A stretch of DNA of 64,000 bases. Source: Morella rubra. Its lineage: Eukaryota > Streptophyta > Magnoliopsida > Fagales > Myricaceae. The stretch spans positions 11,172,451-11,236,450 of the forward strand of contig CM025855.1 of the NCBI GenBank assembly GCA_003952965.2, read 5' to 3'. The notes under the pieces are model-generated. The model searched no databases. It was not told the origin of the DNA and saw nothing but the letters and a program-made list of their open reading frames with translations. Positions 46,812-57,268 of the stretch are shown one piece after another (the stretch's first letter is position 1; each line of letters starts with the position of its first letter). Position numbers and translations under genes: made by a program.

Positions 46812-47978
46812 CTAGAGGCTAATTAAATCTGGAATGATCATTCGATTAGAAGCAGATTCCAGCGGCAATGTATTTAAACTGGACGTCTTTGAAGGATCTT
46901 CTGCTGAACTTGTTTTTTTGACATCATAAGAATTCCTTCCCCCATTAAACTTCAAAATTTCCACATCGAAAGCCTCCCATGTCTCGGTGATTACTGTCTT
47001 CAAAACTCTTCGTTGAACAATGGCACCGTTCTCCCTCACCACAATGGCCCTGTCCTCGGGTAGCAAATCATTGGTCTCTAAGCTCCTCCTCTTGGAAACC
47101 CCATTGATTATCCGCTCGAGATCTCTAACGTCTTCTTCTGGGATTTTCTCGACCTTGGGAAACTCAGACGCATTAAGGACTCCGATGTCCCTGCAAAATT
47201 CAAAGTAAACAGAGAGTTCTTCACCTTGCACTCTTGCTTTCTGAAGAACTTTGAGTGCCATCGATGCTTCGGCCTTCCCACCATCCTCATATATCCTCAG
47301 CAGAGCCTGCGCGATCCCACTGCAAATTCTGCTATAAACGTCGAAAATCTCTACAATTAAACATTCCATGGCTTCAATAATAAGCGTCGCGATCATATTA
47401 TCAGCCTGTGGCTTGACCTGAAGCAGCATATCTAGCAAAGATTGCAGCTTTTGTAACCATGTGAGATCCTCCGCCAACGTTTCCTCGGCTTGTGATCTGC
47501 CGCGTCCTTTTTGTATCTTCATCTCCGTCGCTGAAAAGACAGACTTCTGGTCTAGAAACTGATAATAAGCACGAATGAAAACATTGTAGCCCCATGTCTC
47601 GCCTATATGGGAGTGACCGTCAATGAAATTTGACAGATCAAAAGGCAGCCTGCCAATCATCTGTACAGCCGGGGTTTTACAATGGAAAATCCCGTGCATG
47701 AGCATCAAGCCCTTCAGGGCCACCGCCCAGCTACGGGTCTTCTGCATACGCATCGACAGCCCCCATACCAAAGGTTTCAAGTAGATAGGCGAGGTACGCA
47801 CCCATTGAAAGACTCTCTGAGCGTTCTTGTAATCGACGTAGGACTCGTCGTGGCTCGTGGCCTTGATGATCACTGCCTCAAGATCCGGGTTCCGGAACGA
47901 AGTCCTCCTCGACAAGCTGGCGATCCATATGCTGTTCCTGTCTTTAAGAGCCCCGGCGGCCCTTTTCCAGAGCCTCAT
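46812..47978 (-). CDS. Putative clathrin assembly protein (ANTH domain, At1g25240-like)
   Basis: An intronless 388-aa member of the plant ANTH/AP180-like family. These bind phosphoinositides at the plasma membrane and link cargo to clathrin. The start MRLWKRAAGALKDRNS is the conserved family start; the frame runs on 31 codons upstream (48071), but that part is Lys/Glu-rich and unlike the family. The ANTH region covers about residues 25-290: the lipid-binding KATSH signature lies at 39-43, then RVFQWVRTSP and the helices containing KGLMLMHGIFHCK and GYNVFIRAYYQFLDQ. After the domain are a charged linker and a short tail ending IPDLISL, like the Arabidopsis homologue's PDLITF. No NPF or DPF clathrin-adaptor motif is obvious. 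Confidence 0.9.
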   Translation of the reverse strand: MRLWKRAAGALKDRNSIWIASLSRRTSFRNPDLEAVIIKATSHDESYVDYKNAQRVFQWVRTSPIYLKPLVWGLSMRMQKTRSWAVALKGLMLMHGIFHCKTPAVQMIGRLPFDLSNFIDGHSHIGETWGYNVFIRAYYQFLDQKSVFSATEMKIQKGRGRSQAEETLAEDLTWLQKLQSLLDMLLQVKPQADNMIATLIIEAMECLIVEIFDVYSRICSGIAQALLRIYEDGGKAEASMALKVLQKARVQGEELSVYFEFCRDIGVLNASEFPKVEKIPEEDVRDLERIINGVSKRRSLETNDLLPEDRAIVVRENGAIVQRRVLKTVITETWEAFDVEILKFNGGRNSYDVKKTSSAEDPSKTSSLNTLPLESASNRMIIPDLISL

Positions 47979-50319
47979 TTTCCTCTCCTGTTGCCCCTCC
48001 GGAGCGTTTTCTGGCTTCAAAACTCCTTTCCCCCTTATTTTAGTGCTGTCCCTTCCTTTTTCTTTCTTCACTTAATTTTCGTTTCAACAGTTTGACCGGT
48101 CGAAATTGAACGTGCACAAACGACTGATGGAATGCCGAAGAGAACGTCTATTGCCGGCCAAAACACGCTATATTTTATGGTTTTCACTCTGCAGGAATAT
48201 TTTGCTCTACTATATCTGTCTTCCGAGTCGGTTATTTTGGTTAGATATTTGGACATTATATATAGAATGTTAGACTTCGTCAAGTGTCAACGACGTTATG
48301 ACGTTACGGGTGACGCGCTTTTGTTGGGGACAAGGTTGCCACTGATGCGCACTGGGAGATAGTTGATCATCCTGCTCCACGCGGTTCGCACAGTTCCTCT
48401 CTTTTCCTCTTTTAAAATATATTCTAAATTTTCCTCCGGAATTGTTAATATTTTGTTTCCGATTTCCATAAATGTTATTTGTTCATCAATTTTTTTTTTT
48501 TTTTTGGTTGGAAGTGGTTTAATTAATGACAAGTGACAATTTCAAAATAAAGGAATATTCGAGATGCAATAATTTGGTCAAATGGGGGTAGTACGTCCCA
48601 TCATCATAGTTGAAAAGCTATCATATCTAATATATTAATACATATTTATAATTTATGAATCTACTGTTTACAGTATATGATCACCCATTACTGAAATATC
48701 ATATTCCTGATAATTTAATTTTAGGTAATATAGCACTTTGTTACTTAAGTTTGGCAGCAGGTCTTTTGGTTTTTGTTTTCTGTTTTTTTTTAATCAAAAA
48801 ATTCAAGTTGTTATTCATATATCATTAAACCTGAGTAATATTCAAGGGATTCTATTACTCCCTGCATACAGCCAAGATAAAATTGAAACATGCTTCTTAC
48901 CAAAAAAAAAAAAAAAAAATTCGAAACATGCTTCGAAAGATAGGGGTCATTATGGAGTTAAACTCGAAAGTGACTCAATGGACTAAGTGGTGCGCGAATA
49001 TATTTACACTACTATGTATATTACTTGCCTTCTATTGTTAAAACTAGTTTATCATTAAAATCCAACTTTTGAAAGAATCTTAATATACAAGTGTTCTCTC
49101 CATTAATAAATTTTATGGATCAACTAAGAGTGTCATCATAATAGAAAATTATTCAGAAGGTAAATATTTTCTATCCAAAATAAAACTAGATTTGGTACCT
49201 TTAGGCAATGAACTTACCCTTATAACCCAATGAACCTTACAATTTAAGCTTCCTTAACTTAGCCAATTCCAATCTAAGCCCATAACTCCATTCATTTAAA
49301 TCATTCAGGCTTAGGTCTGTTTAGGCTTATATCCAGCCATATAAATTCAAAACAAAACTCACATAAGCCCAGGTATTTTACTTTAAACAATTCGGGCTCA
49401 CTTAAATAGGTTATAAAATATGTTGAAGCAAGCCCAAACCCAATACAGCCCACGTGTTTCTTTTCTCTTATAAAGCCAAACGGGCTAAACATGAAACTTA
49501 GTACGTAATCCCAAATTCGGAGCGCCCAAAAAATCATTTAAAACATGGCTTAGAAACCTTACGCGATTCATCCTTAACCCCAGACTCGAAATTCTCAAAC
49601 CCTCAAGGCTTCAACTGGCCGCTAGCTGCCGCCTTACCTCCGGCAACGACAGAGGCACCTTCCGGCAACGACTCCAGCACCGGATCGCTTCGGAAGGCCA
49701 AGTCCGGCCTCCTTTTGCTGGTCTGAGACACCCTTGAACAACTATTGGGTCTTGTTCATTTGATTTTCAAGAACTCTGCAAAACCGAAATAAACCACCAG
49801 AAAATAACTTAGGTGAGGAACTCCAAAAAAATGCCTTTAAGAGGCGGTCCACACTGGTAACAGCAATTCTTGAATCTGATGGAAATCAAACGTTCTTTTG
49901 AAACTTTTCTGAGATTTCCTTCTGTTCATTTTGTAGGGAAAATATTTTCACTAATTTTAAGTCAATTTTTTAAAAATTCATTCAGTTGGCCACGTCTCTC
50001 ATCTAATTAGAATATCACGTGTCCTAAAAAAGTAAAATAAATAAAAATTATAATTTAATATTAAAATGAAAAATAAAAATAAAAAATAAAAAGAGAAAAG
50101 GATCGGACTGGGGAGTTCCCCGCCCCTTCCCCCTCCACTCCGATTATCGCATTTTCAAGTGCGTAGGAAAAACGGGTGTTAATCGCAGGATTCAGTTAGT
50201 TAATTCTTTGTTTTACTTGTATTTTCTTTCGCCTCTTCCTTTTGAAAATCTCGTCCAATCAACAAAATAAGCAGTTTAATATTAAATCAAATATCAATTA
50301 TTTTATTCAGGAAGTTGAC
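47979..50319. other. Upstream of the ANTH gene; intergenic
   Basis: No other gene. About 100 bases upstream of the ANTH start the sequence becomes AT-rich, with poly-T at 48489-48505 and poly-A at 48901-48919. From 49570 to 49740 a GC-richer patch (ctccggcaacgac repeated twice) may be an old gene or element fragment but is not identifiable. Confidence 0.45.
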
Positions 50320-50779
50320 AACCTCCGATTGTTTTACTCTGATTATCTCAATATAATAATTTAAAGTAATCAAATTTTGGACCCATTCCCTGCAATTAAC
50401 TCTCAACTCTCTGAAGTTATTTTTATTAACTTTTCAATACCGACCTTATACTTAAACACCAGAACTCTAGCAACCAAATTTATTCAACACTCTGAAGGTT
50501 TCAATAAAATATATTATGGCTTGCTTAACTCTTTTGGTCGACCTCACAAGATATATATATATATATATATATCTTGAGGAAGAAGAAACAAATAATGAAA
50601 CCTTCAGAGTGTTGAATAAATTTGGTTGCTAGAGTTCTGGTGTTTAAGTATAAGGTCGGTATTGAAAAGTTAATAAAAATAACTTCAGAGAGTTGAGAGT
50701 TAATTGCAGGGAATGGGTCCAAAATTTGATTACTTTAAATTATTATATTGAGATAATCAGAGTAAAACAATCGGAGGTT
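50320..50779. repeat. Perfect 184-bp inverted repeat (long hairpin)
   Basis: The left arm 50320-50503 and right arm 50596-50779 are exact reverse complements when read by eye, with no mismatch over 184 bases. The 92-base spacer holds an (AT)n run at about 50550-50571 flanked by cctcacaagata and tatcttgagg, so it can fold further. Because of the symmetry the same 42-residue peptide (starting MDPFPAINSQ) is open on both strands. It resembles nothing I know and need not be coding. A transcript through this region would form a long, nearly perfect hairpin RNA. The right arm ends a few bases before the truncated Copia LTR. Confidence 0.93.
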
Positions 50780-50786
50780 AGGATTT

Positions 50787-53224
50787 GCTTTTCGCTCCAT
50801 GTCCATAGATACATTTTGTACAGAGTGCGGAAGTAATAATCATATACAACAGATTTTTCTCTCATCGTCTTTAACCTTCTCTGCTCCTGTAAAACTCTTC
50901 TTTCTTTAATTTACATGGTATCAGAGCAGTCATGGCAGACGATACTTACAATGAAACTAGCACTGATTCCAACTCAACTCCAGTTCCACCTCAAACCCCA
51001 AAACCCAACCAATACTCAAATTTGAACGATGCAACCAACCCATTCCACCTTGAAACTTCAGACAACCTTGGGACAGTACTCGTTACAGAGTTACTATCTA
51101 CAGAGAACTACCCAACTTGGTCTCGCTCGATGCAGCGAGCACTTCGAGCCAAGAATAAACTTGGTTTCATCAACGGGACAATCACTAAACCCCTTGCAGA
51201 TGACCCACTTTTAGATCTATGGGAAAGATGCAATGATATGATAGTCTCCTGGATTCAAAACTCCATTAGTCTGCAACTAAGGCCCAGTGTGGCATTTGTG
51301 GATGATGCATCTGAGATCTGGACTAAATTGAAGGAGCATTTCACTCAACAAAATGGCCCCCGCATTTTGAATTAAAGAAAGCTCTCTCAAACTTGACCCA
51401 GGACAGTGACTCAGTCAATATATATTATGGTAAGCTCAAAACACTTTGGGATGAACTTGCTGCTTATGACCCCTTACCTGATTGTACTTGTGAATAGCTG
51501 AGAATCCTAATGGAACGCCACCAACGTGACTGTGTTATCCAGTTCCTTATGGGACTAAATGAATCTTTTAATAATGTAAGAGACCAGATAATGTTAATTG
51601 ACCATTTGCCATCGGTAAACAAAGTTTTCTCCTATATACAACAACATGAGAGGCAGAGACAAATTTCATCTAATATTCCTGGTTTAGACTCTGTTGCTTT
51701 GGCTGCTAGGAAGACTTTTGGAAATTTTCAGCATGCCAATAGACCATCATTCGGTTCTAAGAAGGATAGGCCCTACTGTACTCACTGCAAGATAACAGGA
51801 CATGTGTTTGAAAAATGCTTGAAGACTGGAAATGATAGTATGTACACATTGTCATATGGCAGGACATAATGCAGATCGATGCTATAAGCTACATGGATAT
51901 CCCCCGAGCCATAATTTTCATGATCGAGTGAAAGGGAATTTTGTTTCAGCCAATGTTGCAACAGGAATATCTAAACATGCTTCAGAGGAAGATAATGTAG
52001 AGGCAGTTTCATTCACCAAAGGGCAATATCATGAACTAATGAATTTGCTCAAATTGAAGGATTCTTCGTCAGCCACGCATTCAACTAATCAGCTTCAATC
52101 CGTCACCAATCCACACTCAAATACACCTCACCCTTCATCTGTGGCTCGTATCCCATTTTGTCTCTCTATTTCACACACACACACACCTTTTGTCAACATC
52201 TCTCCTTGGATTATAGACACCGGTGCTACACATCATACAATCTGCAGCACCAATCTATTAACCACTATTACTGCTCATGTTTCTTATTTTGTTAAGCTAC
52301 CCAATGGAGAGCTTGCACCTATTACACATGTTGGAATAGTCAAGGTTACAGAATCCATCACATTGCATGATGTATTATGTGTGCCATCCTTTTCTTTTAA
52401 CTTAATCTCAGCCAGCAAACTTGCCAAACAAATCCATTGCTGTCTAATTTTCTCATCTTGGACAACGATTAGGAAGGGTGGACAATGGGCTTTACCGTCT
52501 GTTGTCGACCAAAGTACCATCTGAAGACCTATCCCATACTCTTTCCAATTTTTTTAATACCAATAGTTTATTTTCTGCATCTGTAATGAACAGTGACCTT
52601 GGTTTTGATTTGTGGCATTACCGACTGGGCCACATCTCAAATTCCAGATGTCGTCTAATTCAAGATTCTACTATTATATCTCATATGAATTCAAAGGAAT
52701 CTCATCATTGTCTTATTTGTCCTTTGGCTAAACAACACTGACTCCCCTTTCCAACAAGCGCCCATAAAACTTCAACTTGTTTTGAATTAATTCACTATGA
52801 CTTGTGGGGACCATGCTCTAATACCATGTAAATTAAAGAAAGGAGAGTTTTACAAGAGCATAGAAGGTTGAAGACAATGGGAGAAAAATCTGTTGTATAT
52901 GATTATTACTTCCGCACTTATATGGACATGGAGCAAAAAGCATATATATAGAATATGTTAATTTCTATTTCAAAAAGGATTTTGAAAGGGGAGAATCTTT
53001 CAAAATCGGCAACATTAGCTCGAGCCAGCAATAGGCAAGAGAAATGAATATGTAAAGATTCAGCATCTGCTTCCCTCAAGCCGGGTAATGAGGAAAAGTG
53101 GGCGAAATGAATCTATCTGATTTTCAACATGTTCTAAAAGATCACTTCAACAAACCTCTTGAACACTTTAAACACAAATACAACTCAAATTTGACATCAT
53201 ATTCCCAACGGTCAAACACTAACA
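50787..53224 (+). mobile_element. Copia half-element closed by its own LTR in inverted orientation
   Basis: A truncated LTR (from tgcttttcgctccatg near 50787 to 50915) is followed by the primer site tggtatcagagc (50916-50927), then gag, protease and the start of integrase. At about 52812 the coding stops inside integrase. Next comes gctctaatacca (52815-52826), the reverse complement of the primer site with one change. Then the LTR follows in reverse (52827-53224, tgtaaattaaag ... cactaaca). The two LTR copies are thus inverted. The element is a 5' half facing the 5' tip of a second copy. Each LTR has changes, including a 17-base difference near 'ccatagatacattttg'. Confidence 0.82.
50932..52812 (+). 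pseudogene. Copia gag-protease-integrase N-terminus, broken
   Basis: The first 147 codons are an intact gag start (MADDTYNETSTDSNS) with 'NYPTWSRSMQRALRAKNKL', then a stop. Gag continues in another frame at 51510 ('CVIQFLMGLNESFNNVRDQI') and ends with a zinc-knuckle region (HCHMAGHNADRCYKLHGYPP at about 51846-51905). The protease active site is 'IIDTGATHH' at 52213-52239. A GAG-pre-integrase HYRLGHIS-type block is at about 52615-52740. The start of the integrase core (ELIHYDLWGP) follows, where it is cut off at about 52812. At least four frame changes or stops. Confidence 0.82.
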
Positions 53225-54489
53225 CTTTTTAAATCAAGTCCGCAACAAAACATGAGACAAACTCCTCGCGCAGAAACAAGCAACCTTTATTAACAATAGA
53301 CGGAAGAATGCGTAGATTCTACATTTCCATCTATGCAGGGGGATTAGGGTACACTTCGGCTTCGGTTTATCTACCTTTTCAGTCTTCAAAAGTGTAACTT
53401 GATGCCACTGCAACAGGCGGCCATCACTGCTATATGAAAGTGTTGCAATGCCTGTTGGATATTTTGAGTACTAGAGAAAAGTGAAAGCAATTTTAATGAA
53501 ACCAAGCCTACTGCAATTCAATTCAAGCAATTTTAAATGTTACAAAATGTTTATTTTATTTTTATGACACATGTCCCATTGCATTTGAACAAGATAAATT
53601 TTCATGTTAAATAACTTTAACAAAGTTAGGTTTGGTAGCCTAATTTATTAACGGCCAAATCTCAATGACTAAAAATATTTTTCTGAAAACCTAGTGAATT
53701 TTTTAAAATCGACCTAAAACCTAGTGAGTGAAAATATATTTTCTCCATTGTTTAAACATATTTTTGTTTGAACAAACGACGTAACCAAATTCAATTTTCA
53801 ATTTGTAAATTCATTTTTCACTGAAAACAAATGTTGAACAACACATTCAAAACATAAATTCATCGGAAAACACGATAATTCTTAGATGATTAGATTGAAT
53901 ATTTAAATGAATTATGATGCTTTTCACTATTCTTTAATGAACGTGTAGCTGAATCCATCGCCTTTTGTTCTATATTCGAGATTCATATGTGGAGAGTGAA
54001 TAATGCATTTGAAGAGGAGAAGCTTAAAAGGGACGGAAAACACAACATTAAGACACTTTTCACTTTTACTTTTATAGCTTTTTTAGTTAGACATTTTTCT
54101 CAATTTAAGGCTGTCATTATCAAGATATCAAGCTAGAACTCTCTTGCTAAGATTAAAGGTGAAATTGAATAACTTGTGATGTTATTTTGATTATCAAAAA
54201 GGTAATAAAGTTATTTATGTTTAATCTAATAGTTATGTAGTCTCAAATTAATTTCTCATTTATATATTTCTATTGATTCATTGTGATTTCCGGATACATT
54301 GAATGCTTTAAGAAATCCAGGTGATGTGAAATTAGAGGTTTATCGTCAAACCATTTATTATTCGTAAATCCTATCATTTGAATATTTTTGTAGCGCTTAT
54401 TGTTAGATTTTCTGATCGAAGAGAATCATCATTCTCATCCAATTGAGTGTAACTGATAAAAGTTATCGCGAGTTGTTAAAGAATCCTTG
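53225..54489. other. Intergenic, AT-rich
   Basis: No gene or clear element boundary seen. Confidence 0.5.
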
Positions 54490-54660
54490 AAACCTTGATA
54501 GCAAGGTTGTAGTCCAATTCCACCCATTATTTCACTACCTCTCAGGTCAGAAGTTCGAATCAGGACATAAGTTGAAGTCACTTGCGAAAGTAAAACCAGA
54601 CCTTAGGCCTAGTTGATGAGATTGGGATTGGTTGGTGGTTCCCTTAAGCAAATTTTTTTT
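54490..54660 (+). mobile_element. Possible tRNA-derived SINE
   Basis: A box B-like agaagttcgaatcagga near 54550-54566 lies about 50 bases after ttgtagtccaattccacc, a weak box A. The unit continues through ggttggtggttccctt and ends before a T-run. No duplication checked. Confidence 0.42.
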
Positions 54661-55129
54661 CTAGGATGACACCTCTAATTTGTCCAAGAAAAGTACCATT
54701 TTTTTAGGATGCCCAAATTCCATCAACAAATCGTCTCTAAAAATACAATTTTTTTGGCCAATCTTTTGGGACGGACTGTCATACCATCTTGTAAAGTAAT
54801 ACTTAGAAGGTTTTGGACGGAATGAAAAAATCGTTGCTAAAGACTACTTTTTGGGACGGATAAATCCTAAAATTTATTATCCTAAAAAATTCAATTTTTT
54901 TGTAGTTATCAAAGCTAGTAGCTTTATTTACTTAAGAAAAAATAGGGTTGTTTATGGTGCAATGTGTCAAATCCCTTATAGTTGATAGGTGAAAAGTGTA
55001 TATATATATATCCCAAAATAAAAACTAAAGAATATCAAATAACACCTTTAAAGACCTCTAAATTTATCAGTTGATTAGTATATTCATAGGTTTCCATGAT
55101 CTATCTGTATATGAGTCGGTTCTCCAGTA
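54661..55129. other. Intergenic, possible decayed CACTA or MITE end
   Basis: Repeated phrases around 54715-54905 such as 'gggacggact' and 'gggacggata', ending in tcaatttttttgtagtt, resemble the subterminal and terminal structure of a decayed CACTA element. The last base of the terminus is changed and no left end was found. Confidence 0.3.
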
Positions 55130-55419
55130 AAGTTCCCCCTTGGCTTTCGATTAGTACCATTTGACTAAGGTCTCGTAGATTTGGTTGCTTTTTTTTCGAA
55201 AAGCTCTCTGAGTTTTTCTCTCCCTAGGCGCTAGTGGCCCCCTGGGTAACATCCACCCACTGCTGTTCTCCTTCTCTTTGCCTTCCATTTTCTACCCCCT
55301 TCTCGCACCCTACCTTCACCTTTTCTCTACTGATTTCCTTTTCTTTGCCCACCATTTTTACCCCTCCTTACCTTTGTCTATCAACTCTCCTCGACATGGA
55401 TTCCCGTTCCTAACCATCT

Positions 55420-57040
55420 TCTTTTGACAACCCCATCCATAAATATTGTGTTCAACCCTAAAACCCTCTCTATCACAAACAATACTTCAAATACCTACCC
55501 TACACTCCCCCTTCTGCCAACTTCCATGGGTGACCCTGAGGAAGCTGCAAAGCTACTAGTAGGGAAACTCTTCACTACCAAACACCTAAACAGAGTAGGG
55601 GTTAGAACAGCCATTTTTAAGTCCTAGAACTCCACACCAGAGCTAGTCATTTCTGAAAGTGACAATCATACATTTATCTTCTTATTCTCTATTGCCTATT
55701 GCAGAGATAAGATTATGAATCAAGGTCCATGGAACATTAAGGGGACGATGCTTATTCTGAAACTTTGGGAAGTTGATATTACCATTTCAGAATTGTCTTT
55801 TTATGAAACCTACCTTTGGGTCCAATCACATGGCCTCCCTTTAGGGAACTCACTAGGGTAATGGCATGGTCGACAGGAGCTAAAGTAGGCCGTGTAACAA
55901 AAGTGGATTTTGATCCCAAGAAAAAAGTCTAGGGCATTGCTTACCTTCGAGTTTGAGCTTTGGTGGACCTCCGTGAACCACTCTGCCCAAGTTTTTTCCT
56001 CCAACGTAAAGGCAGATCTGATCTTTGGATTCAATTCCAATTTGAGCGCATATCAGACCAGTGTACACATTGTGGCAGATTGGGCCATCTCAAATCAATT
56101 TGTGAGTTGGAGACTTTTCATTGGCCGGGCCCCTTTAATGCTATCCAACGCATCAGAACTATCTCAACCGACTACAGACGCTTCCAAAACCTTAAGCAGA
56201 GCTAACAACCCGCCCCCCTCCAACGCATCAGAACTATCTCTACCGACTACAGACGCTTCCAAAACCTTAAGCAGAGCTAACAACCCGCCCCCCCCGGTGG
56301 CGGTTCCCCTTGGGCACCCTATCCTGAACCACCCAGCCCCACCAGTGGCCACCGTAATGGATATTTGTCGTCTTTCCCTTTCAATGTTGGGACCACTGCT
56401 TGGTCTCATTCTTTGTTTGTGGAGACCCCAATCACACGCACTAAGGCCGAGGAAAATCCTTCATGTACTCATAACTTTGACATGTCAAACTGTCAGGCGT
56501 CAGTCCTACCCCTGCTATCTGCGTAGGAGACAAGCCGACAAGAAAGTCCTCCCCTACTATTTCTATGGTCGCTGTTTGGGGGGACCATGGCAGCTTTATG
56601 GCTAATTTGGAAACCACAATGCGGATAGAGGTTGGTTCTTCTCTAATTCCCCCTGCCTCTATTGTCTCAGCTTTAAAACGTTAACTTTCTTCTACACTTA
56701 AGGTGGACACCTATCCCTCATTGAGCTCCCATCTGGATCTCAATCAGGCCCCTTTGTCTACAAAGGCCCATGTCCAAGAATTAGAGTTGGATCAAAATGT
56801 TGTTGAACCCTTAGTTCGTCATCTATTGGACGTACCTTTGGGCCCCTGTATTACACCACCAGCCCGGCCTCTGCCCACTCAAAGATTGGCTCTTCCACAG
56901 GACCCTAGGTACAACTCTATGGGGCCTTCGATTGCTTCTTTACCTCAGAATAGGCCTGGATCTCCTACTCAGCATAGTAACCCTTCTCGGCTCAAAATGG
57001 TATGTGAAACCTCGTCCCTGCAAATGGAAGAGTAGATTAC
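55420..57040 (+). pseudogene. LINE ORF1 relic (DUF4283 and CCHC knuckle)
   Basis: The DUF4283-like block reads 'EEAAKLLVGKLFTTKHLN' (about 55540-55590), 'TFIFLFSIAYCRDKI' with 'NQGPWNIKGTMLILKLW' (about 55670-55770) and 'YLWVQSHGLPLGNS' (about 55810-55855), in changing frames. The knuckle CTHCGRLGHLKSIC at 56062-56103 fits CX2CX4HX4C. After it is a Pro/Ser-rich tail with a 75-bp tandem duplication. ORF1 proteins bind the element's RNA. Stops disrupt it throughout. Confidence 0.78.
56146..56295. repeat. 75-bp in-frame tandem duplication in LINE ORF1
   Basis: Two adjacent copies (56146-56220 and 56221-56295) that differ by an a/t (tctcaaccg versus tctctaccg) and at the final bases. The unit is exactly 25 codons and keeps frame in the surrounding open frame at 55910-56605. 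Confidence 0.92.
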
Positions 57041-57268
57041 ACTTAGTCATGCAACTCTTACGTTTCCTGAAGATGAGACTCCGCTGGCTCTCTGACTTTT
57101 CACGACGAAGACTCGGCACTCCAAAATTTGCAGCAGCAGACGTTGCACGTTGCTGACTGGCTCTCATTCCATCTTTAGATCCATCTCTAGATCTCCGCCT
57201 GCGACTATGATTTCTCAACTCTCTTTGATGGCTAAGGAGGCGGGCCACATCTTGCCCCCCACCTCCCA

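Noticed and set aside
50377..50722. Mirror-image peptides on both strands read as a possible gene pair
   Set aside because: The identical peptide on both strands follows from the palindrome; no family resemblance was found.
50787..53224. Simple self-integration (autointegration) as origin of the inverted Copia
   Set aside because: Self-integration should join an LTR tip directly to internal DNA; here the primer site still lies between the LTR and the join, so a template switch or a later rearrangement fits better.
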